This document shows, in pieces, positions 57,076 through 64,000 of a stretch of 64,000 nucleotides of DNA; the stretch's first letter is position 1, and every line of letters starts with the position of its first letter. The notes beneath the pieces were generated by a model. The model worked only from the letters and a program-made list of their open reading frames with translations. It was not told where the DNA came from and did not search any database. Made by a program: the position numbers and the translations under genes. The DNA comes from Isoetes taiwanensis (Eukaryota; Streptophyta; Lycopodiopsida; Isoetales; Isoetaceae), in the NCBI GenBank assembly GCA_021234155.1, contig JAJEKV010000051.1:8948105-9012104 (forward strand). Reading direction: 5' to 3'.

Positions 57076-58853
57076 GGTTTCATAAACCATTGATGTGGAT
57101 TTGCATGCATACCTATGTTTGGGGCATCAATATGTTTCAATGGTTAGAAGTTGAAATACAAATTGGCCACAAAGTTTGGTTGTGTGTTTACCTAGGTGCG
57201 CAATCAATAGTAGCTGACGTGTTGCCTTAGGGATATTTGAAATAATGCTTGAATGGATGTAGGGATTAAAAAATGTTCCTTAAAGGAATAAGTTTAACTT
57301 TTAATGGTTTAAACATCTTATGGTAAGAAGATGAGCACCCAAAAGGCAATGGCTACCTAAACAAGGAGCTAAGGATTAGAGTTTTAGGGTGGAGAGTCAA
57401 TTAAAGGGAAAGAATGAAAATTAATTCTGGCCGGTGAAATTTGGGTGCCAAATTCTGGTGGAGGTTTGAGTTCCTCAATTCAAAGTGTAGGTTGAGTCCC
57501 AACTACAGTAAGCCTTATGTCCTATGTGGACAAGAGGGTTTGTCTAAGTAAGAGTTATGTAAAGGACTCCTAAATATCTAGCATAATAATAGGGGATTTC
57601 CTTTGTATTTTGTACGCTTTTTTTTCAATGGTTTACATATGTTTAATGGCCATATTTCATGGGACATACTAATATATACAAGAAATTTATCGCAATGGCC
57701 AAGGCCGCTGTGAGCATTTCTCTTACCAATGAAACCTGTGGGGTTGAACCTATTATTAACATCTAACATTTGATAATTCAATGCTTAGGAAATTGGGTGC
57801 AACATTATACAATCTAAGTTCATGTTGTTATACCTTTTAAGTTCCAGCTAATCCATTGTTGTCAACTCAAATTATGCATTTGGAACAGTGCTAGCTATGG
57901 GATGGACCTATTGTTATCAACTCAAATTGTGGATTTGGAACAACGCTAGAGACTCTCAAAATGGAAGATATCTAGTGTGGAAGACATCTGAAGTGTGGAC
58001 TTCCATTTCTTTTGAGATCCTTGAATATATGAAAATCTAGTTTGAAATACAAACCAAACAAAAACAAAACAAAAGGAAATATGACTTTAATACGAGACAA
58101 CTGGATAATAAAATAACCTTTTCATTATTAAAATGCCTTTTGATGGCGTCCAGACTCTATTAGTAAACAAGATACTAACGCATCAGTGTGTTGCCCATTG
58201 GCAGACCCATTTATGTGTCCGTCGTCCATACCATTATAATCACCTTGCAAGTGGCAATAATCAATCTTATACGTCATTTTTCATTCATTATGATCACCGT
58301 GTAAGAGTAAACATCGATCTTATATATCATTTTTCACTTGTAAATGTAGTTCCGATTAAACACAACATATCATGCTATTTCTTTTATAATGATGGATGCA
58401 TTAAGTGTAGATAATTGGATCTCCAGCTAATGAAAAGAAGTTCATTTAAAACCTCATATCTACATCAACTTCCCAAAGTCTACTGCAAGTTGATGCCTTC
58501 GGAACATATATTGGTGCCTTTGTATCCTTGACCTTAGCTCCCATATTGTATGTGTCAGACACCATTAAAGTACATATTACTTTTATGTATGAATCTCCTT
58601 CAAATAGTGGAACTAGAAATCTTGTCATACCTGATCCAATGGTTTTTCACCTGTCAAATGGATATGCCTTGCAAATTTTGTTTCCAAAATATTAGAATCA
58701 GGAATAATCCTTGATAAATGTAGATCACATCAGTTCCAGAAAGAAAAAAAAAAAAAAAAAAAAAAAAAAAAGAATTTGTTCATGCTGTGCATCAAATTGT
58801 TCAATCCCTCTTCATGGTGATGTATCAAACAGTTCAATTTCTCTTTCTATGTA
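57076..58853. other. Non-coding stretch, copy 2
   Basis: Counterpart of 8746-10506, nearly identical to about 58.5 kb. Contains the A-tract 58744-58771. No gene. Confidence 0.5.
58744..58771 (+). repeat. Poly(A) tract, copy 2
   Basis: About 28 A residues, matching the shorter tract at 10404-10426. Confidence 0.9.
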
Positions 58854-59027
58854 TTTTTTTTTTTTTTGAGAGATAAAAAATAGACTTTATTTACTTTAAG
58901 GAACGATACACAGCCACATGGCAGGGGTGCACCCATCTGCAAATCTGAGATGAGGATAGCTACATGGCTCCTTCTTGCACTACTCTCTTGGACGTCCTAG
59001 TGTAGACTTAGGTAGGTGCCCCATATT

Positions 59028-62000
59028 TCAGCTGCTCTCAAACGCAAGCCTGAATTTTTTTAGCCTTTCAAATATCGTATGTAGAAGCTGATTTGGTGAT
59101 ATGACCTCGTGATTCTCATTGAAGACTAAGGCATTTCTCCTTTTCCATATTGACCAGATTGTCCAGGCTCTAGCTATATGGAAGGCCACCTTCTTCATGG
59201 TGCACCAATCTAGGGGAAGGATACCCAACAATAGTTCCTTGGTACCTAACGGGTATTCAAAGTTGTCCAAGCTCCATGCCCATACTACTTGCAGCTTCTC
59301 ACATTCCACCAGACAATGTTCAATGGATTCCTATTCAACCTCGCAAATGGGGCATACCAATGACTTTTATTGTCCCATTTGTAGACCAGCTTGATTGACC
59401 CTTGAAACCCTCGTGGTATCACTTGCCAAAGGAAAGCTGCGATCCGTAAAGGCATATTTCGCCATGTATCTCTTCGATGTTTTTAAGGTTTTCCTCTCAG
59501 GATCACTAGTTCCCATTTGGTAGATATTGGAAGTACACCCTTAGTCCTCAAGCTTCTGTAACTTGATTTCACAAACTTGTTATTGATCTCTTGTAGTTAT
59601 AGTGTTTGGGAGTACTGTACCCACACTTTCCCATATTATTTTGTCTGCGTCCTTTAAGGCAACACGAACTTGAAATTCTGCCCAACTGACTAATTGCTCT
59701 CCCTTGTACCACTGGGCACAGGAATCAATTCCACAATTTTTCCACCTCTTTACGATCCTTGCATCAGCCACCATACCTAAGGGGCCTTGTTTGTTGTGCA
59801 GTACCACTGGTACCCACCATGGAGGAGAAGTCTCTGCTTCGAACTTGTTGATGTCAAGTGTAAAAAGTTTTTTTATGACTTGCCAAGCCGAAATTAGACC
59901 CTTTAGGAATGGAGATGCTTCTATACATGGCTTAAGATAAAAAAAGAGTGACCATGGAAGTGAGACTTTAACGGAGGGCTTACTATGCTTATATGAAGCT
60001 AATAGGGCCTGGTTGATGAGGTGCATACCTGGAGACTTCACCCTTTTCTGTAGGATCATCCATATGAATTTGGCTATTAATACTTTGCTCTGTAATGATA
60101 TGTCGACCATTCCAATTCCTCCTTCTGTCTTATCTCTCTTGCACTTCCACCAAGCGATTTTGACCACTGCCCCTTCTTCGTTCCCTCCCCAGACAAAGTT
60201 GCGGATTAACCCTTATAATTCTTGTGCCTTCTCCTTTGGGGCTAGTAGACTTGCTTAACACATATAGCTTTGCCACCTTCCACCAATTTAAGTGTTTCTG
60301 AAGGCCTAGTAGTATTTCGTCCCATATTTGTGCATTAGCGATATTAATGCCCACTGGAATACCTAACAGGTTGGAATGCTCACCCTCTGGGATTATTTTC
60401 CATGGTAGGATTGTCAAGCATACGGGATGCGGGTCTTCCAAAGGCCATTGTACTGCGCATTTTTTCCAATTTATGAGACAACCTGAGGCTATTGAGAAGG
60501 AGGCTAGTAATTTACCTGCAGATGACAGGTTATCTTCCTCTGCCTCTATGAATAGAAATGTGTCGTCTGCGTATTGGTTACATATTTGTTGAGAGCCATC
60601 CAACATTTGTGTCCCTAAATCATATGGTCTGCAGAGGCTTGCATGAATATTTGTGAAAGTGCTTCTGCTGCAATATTGAAGAGGAATGGGGCTAGGATGT
60701 ACCCTTGCCTGATGCCCCTCTTTATGTCAAATATTGGAGAGGGTTCACCTTGGAATAAGATTGAAGCTCGAGCAGATCGCAGAAGTTTCATGACCCCTTC
60801 TGTGAAGATATTTCCATAACCCAACTTGAGCATCATTTTATGCAGAAAACTCCATCTGATACTGTCATAAGCTTTGGTAAAGTCTAGCTTTAGATAGACC
60901 ACCTTTTGTCTTGTTTTTCTAGCCCAGTGTAAACCTAAATGCTGCTGCGACATTGCTCAGGATACTCCTACTTGGTAGAAAGCCAGATTGGGCTTGTGAG
61001 ATGCCTTCAGCTAGAATTTGGCTTGATCTTCTCTGCCATAGCCTTAGCTATGATTTTATAGAAAGCAGATAAAAGTGTGATGGGTCTCCAATCGTTGATT
61101 GTGCTTGGCTCCTCTCTCTTGGGAACTAAGGAAATACATCCTGTCTTCAATCTTGGGTTTAGATTTTCAGCTTGCATAAAGTCTGTATATGTAGAGAAGA
61201 TATCATTCTTGACCCATTCCCAATTGCTTTGATAGAATTCTATGGGAATTCCATCCATACCCGGACATTTATTTTTAGCCAGTAGAAAGGTGGCCTTTTG
61301 AAGGTCCTCTATAGAGAGGGGAAGACTTAGTATGTCTTGCTGACTAGAGTTTATTATAGGTGAGACTTTTGAGACCACCAGCTCTTCAAAGGTCTCTTGA
61401 AATGGTAAATTGTGTTCTCCAAAGAAAGCTTTGAAATGGTTATATAAGTACCTTTTGAGATCTCCTGGAGAATTGAGAATTGAACCATCGTTATGAGTGA
61501 TGGATGATAATGTGGAGGATCTTCTTTTCTTTAGTTGTCTCAAAGAAGAACTTTGTGCATTTATCGCTTTTAGCCAAAATCAATCCCGCTTTACATCTAT
61601 TTTCAGCTATCTTGACCTCTTCTATTGTCTTTATCTATTCTATTATCCTTTTCTCCTCCGTCCCATCATTGGGGCCCAATGCTATAAGAGAGAGGAGTTG
61701 GCCATAAAGGATATCCAATTCTTCCCTTTCTTTTTGCACCTTAGCTCTACCCCCGCCTTTTGGCATAATTTTTTTATATTTGAAAGAGTCATATCATGGT
61801 TTCCATACCGTAACCCGCTCTAAAAGCCGCTTGTCGATGCTTTTGCAAGACTCCACAAAACTGGTCTTTCAAATATCCGTATTTAATTTGAATACTATTT
61901 TAGAAGTGCTAAACCGACATTTCTTAGTAGATATCACCTCGTGGATTATGATCGGAGATAGCATTCTTTAATTGATTGGACCTTTGAAGGTTTGGGGATG

Positions 62001-62678
62001 GAGAAAGCCATGTCATTCAGATAGCATCTATCGTGGCCTTGCATACGCCCTCCCCGATCCCAAATGCATCCATTGCACCATGTAAATCCCTTTATCTCCG
62101 GCCCAAATTCCATGAAGCACATATCCTCTACCAATTTGCTCCAATCGAACTTTCAAACCCGTACTATTTCTCTCGACGGGCACCCCTTTGTCTATTCTCG
62201 ACGCTTCCACCATATTAAAATCCCCGCCATAAGCCAAGCTACCCGATTTCCAAAGCTTTTCAATCTATGTCCGAGAGTGGCCCATAAATCATCTCTCTCG
62301 CCCCTTAGTTGTTATGGGCATAAATATTCACCAAACCCCATATTCTACCTTCATGATGCCATAGAATTATAGCCCACCTACCAAACCCGCTTCACCGCGG
62401 AATCACATGCTTTTACGCCCTTCTTCCGTGACGATCGTAGTGCCTCGCAGACTAGAGATATCTTTTTACCGCAATGATACCCACATATTCTTTTTACCTA
62501 TTGTGTTGGACAATTCATGTATCTCCTCCCCGCTTGCACTTATGCCCCTCAGAGGCATATTATGTCCGGATTTATCTCCTTGATTGGCGCTTTGATAACT
62601 GCTTTTTTTTTTTTTTTTTTTTTTTTATTTTTTGGATTTTACTCCCCGATATTCCAGCCTAAGGATCTTATGATTCAT
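59028..62678 (-). pseudogene. LINE ORF2: endonuclease and reverse transcriptase, copy 2
   Basis: From ATG 62678 the endonuclease start is disturbed by an extra C next to CAG and by the A-tract at 62603-62626. MAGDFNMVE reads as YGGDFNMVE near 62.23 kb. The reverse transcriptase is clear: PGMDGIPIEFYQSNWEWV and CISLVPKREE (61.3-61.1 kb), LDFTKAYDSIRWSFLHKMM and GIRQGYILAPFLFNI (60.9-60.68 kb), then NQYADDTFLFIEAEEDN (about 60.56 kb), the catalytic motif. C-terminal sequence includes AWWKCKRDKTEGGIG (60.15 kb) and the last open part 59309-59028, RAWTIWSIWKRRNALVFNEN, ending in TGA. Most breaks are single indels that copy 1 does not share. Confidence 0.86.
62603..62626 (-). repeat. A-tract inside the LINE endonuclease, copy 2
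   Basis: About 24 A in element sense at the same site as in copy 1 (14223-14244). Confidence 0.9.
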
Positions 62679-64000
62679 TGGGAGATGTTTGGAGACCCTT
62701 TCTTCCTTTTCGTGTTCCCCCATCCCATCTGCTTCTATTACGCTTTCCTTTTTATTTTTTTTTTTTTTCCTCGTTACATTGGGAGGATCTTCGCCCACCC
62801 CATTCTCATCTTCCATTGGAAGGTCTCCCCACAGATTCTTGTGTGGTGGGAGGGCACTCTATATAGCAGCCAACTCTCCACATACTACAATATCTCCTCG
62901 ATTTTCTTTTCACCTTTTCTAGCAATGCCTCCTCCTCTCATTCATTACTTTTTAATGTAATCGAGAGAAAGGATTGTTTACCCTCACGCATAAATTTGAG
63001 TGTGAGAGACATCTCGAGGAGGGGACTTTGGGCAGGCCCTCCGCTTTTTGAGCAATATTTCTGCTCTCCCTTTTTGCCCGCCCCTCCCACTTCTCAAGTT
63101 TGACCTTCTGCTTTTGACGAGCCCCTCAGCAGCTTGTAGAGATGATAGGATCCGGATGTAGGTCTCTTTGTTGAGATGCCGCTGTCGGGTGTTAGGGGTT
63201 TCTACTCCCACTTGGAGCATATGGGGTAATTGTTATAGAAGCAAAGGGGTGGTTTCGCTGGGACCCCAACACTTGTGGGGGGATATTGGGGATTCATTTC
63301 TTCTTTAGATCTTGCGTTGGGGGTTCTCTTCCATCCCTTCAATTTTTAGATCCGAAACATTCTCAGATATTTCCCATTTGTTGGTCAATTTCAAAGGAAA
63401 TTTGAAAGAACAATTGCCACACTGAACTATCACCCCTTTAGGTTATGATTGCCTTTGCTAAAATGGCCACACAGATCTTTGGCGCTCGGGCTATGGAGTG
63501 TGAGATATATGCACCTATTGTGTTAGCTTAGCTATGACTTTTGAAAATTTAGGTATCCGCATGTCTGGAGGTAGGTGTTAAATCTCCAACCAGCACGGGG
63601 TTTTGACTGCTGACATTTGATGGGGGGAGAAGCCAGGAGAGTAGTATTGATATAAGATGTATTCCCCATAAAGTGTTTCACGACGAGCCACCATCTTATC
63701 TATCATCGCTGCCTTCACTTTGGAATAAAATGAGGAAGAAGTTGCCACCTAATGCCTTTAGAGATTCATGTTGAGGCAATCCTAACCTTTTCAAGTGGGT
63801 TGACAGCCACAATTCTAGTTTACGAAAGTCCAGGAATCCTCCTGTAAAGAATCCTATAACAGATCGTGATACCAAGTTCTCCACCACTTTTACATGCATA
63901 CCATGATCTATCTCTACTATTGGAAAGTTAGACTCCTCATCTACTTCCATATTTCCCGCACTTTCAGCTCCATATTTTTCAAGGTGGCCTTTATTTAATT
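62675..64000 (-). pseudogene. LINE ORF1, DUF4283-type, copy 2, partial
   Basis: The DUF4283-like domain is clear at 63950-63696 (FLDFRKLELWLSTHLKRLGL, GNFFLILFQSE). The downstream proline-rich part is broken by changes at CTG and CAG sites between 62.9 and 63.55 kb. The stop TGA overlaps the ORF2 start as ATGA, as in copy 1. The N-terminal part lies outside the window. Confidence 0.72.

Larger units (their letters stand above)
48339..64000. repeat. Large direct duplication, copy 2
   Basis: This matches 1-15599 in the same orientation and order. Position 48339 corresponds to the first base of the window, so homology could extend further left, but copy 1 is not available there. Differences cluster in blocks around 48.55-49.40, 55.35-56.06, 58.6-59.5 and 61.56-63.56 kb. 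Confidence 0.95.
58854..64000 (-). mobile_element. Two-ORF plant LINE, copy 2, 5' end outside window
   Basis: Counterpart of 10507-16950. The poly(A) tail is T14 on the + strand (58854-58867), against T10 in copy 1. ORF2 spans 62678 to 59028. ORF1 runs off the window. The reading frames here are better than in copy 1 over 59.5-61.5 kb and worse over 61.6-63.6 kb. Confidence 0.88.

Noticed and set aside
1-64000. CRISPR arrays, bacterial operons, ribosomal RNA genes, organelle DNA
   Set aside because: No regularly spaced repeats, no ribosome-binding-site gene clusters, no rRNA-like sequence. Introns and LINEs show that this is nuclear eukaryotic DNA.

Overview
This window looks like nuclear DNA from a land plant with a large, repeat-rich genome. 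The evidence is GT-AG introns, a 12-exon gene for the replisome adaptor CTF4/AND-1 (the family plants call EOL1), plant-type LINE ORF1/ORF2 pairs, a plant Ty3/gypsy gag-pol, a tRNA-derived SINE and many A/T tracts. I cannot fix the lineage. A Crypton-like tyrosine recombinase would be unexpected in a flowering plant and could fit a fern or another non-flowering lineage, but that is only a guess.

Layout. Positions 1-15599 and 48339-64000 are the same locus twice, in the same orientation. Each copy holds, left to right: (i) the 3' part of an intron-containing gene, + strand, whose product carries the signature residues of a Crypton/DUF3504-type tyrosine recombinase; (ii) the CTF4 homologue, - strand, convergent with it; (iii) a LINE 3' end with a (TTCTA)n tail; (iv) a decayed coding stretch, - strand, with a CCHC zinc knuckle; (v) a two-ORF LINE, - strand, with an ATGA overlap between the ORFs. 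Copy 1 runs off the left edge of the window and copy 2 off the right edge, so no outer breakpoint is visible.

The region between (about 16-48 kb) is almost entirely transposon debris. It has a LINE endonuclease fragment (17.2-17.9 kb), a LINE reverse transcriptase apparently split in two by a 2.8 kb insertion (18.1-23.0 kb), a tRNA-derived SINE (26.2-26.4 kb), a fold-back element with terminal inverted repeats (28.7-29.6 kb), a degenerate tandem repeat (30.4-30.8 kb), a purine-skewed non-coding tract (30.9-33.4 kb), a LINE with a pentanucleotide tail (36.8-38.2 kb), a run of 13 Ns (38170-38182), a Ty3/gypsy gag-pol (38.2-43.6 kb) and a long, frame-broken, unrecognised coding region on the same strand behind it (44.3-47.9 kb).

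Three points stand out. First, the tyrosine recombinase gene is the best candidate for something undescribed in this type of genome. Second, the two copies of the locus differ mainly at CAG/CTG sites, in blocks, with each copy wrong where the other reads well. That is what base-calling errors at CHG-methylated cytosines would look like, so many apparent frameshifts here may not be real. Third, the N run joins two segments that carry the same locus, so the duplication may be an assembly artefact in which two overlapping contigs or haplotypes were placed in series. A patch of about 20 ordinary substitutions near 2.9-3.8 kb argues that the copies are at least different alleles or paralogues.
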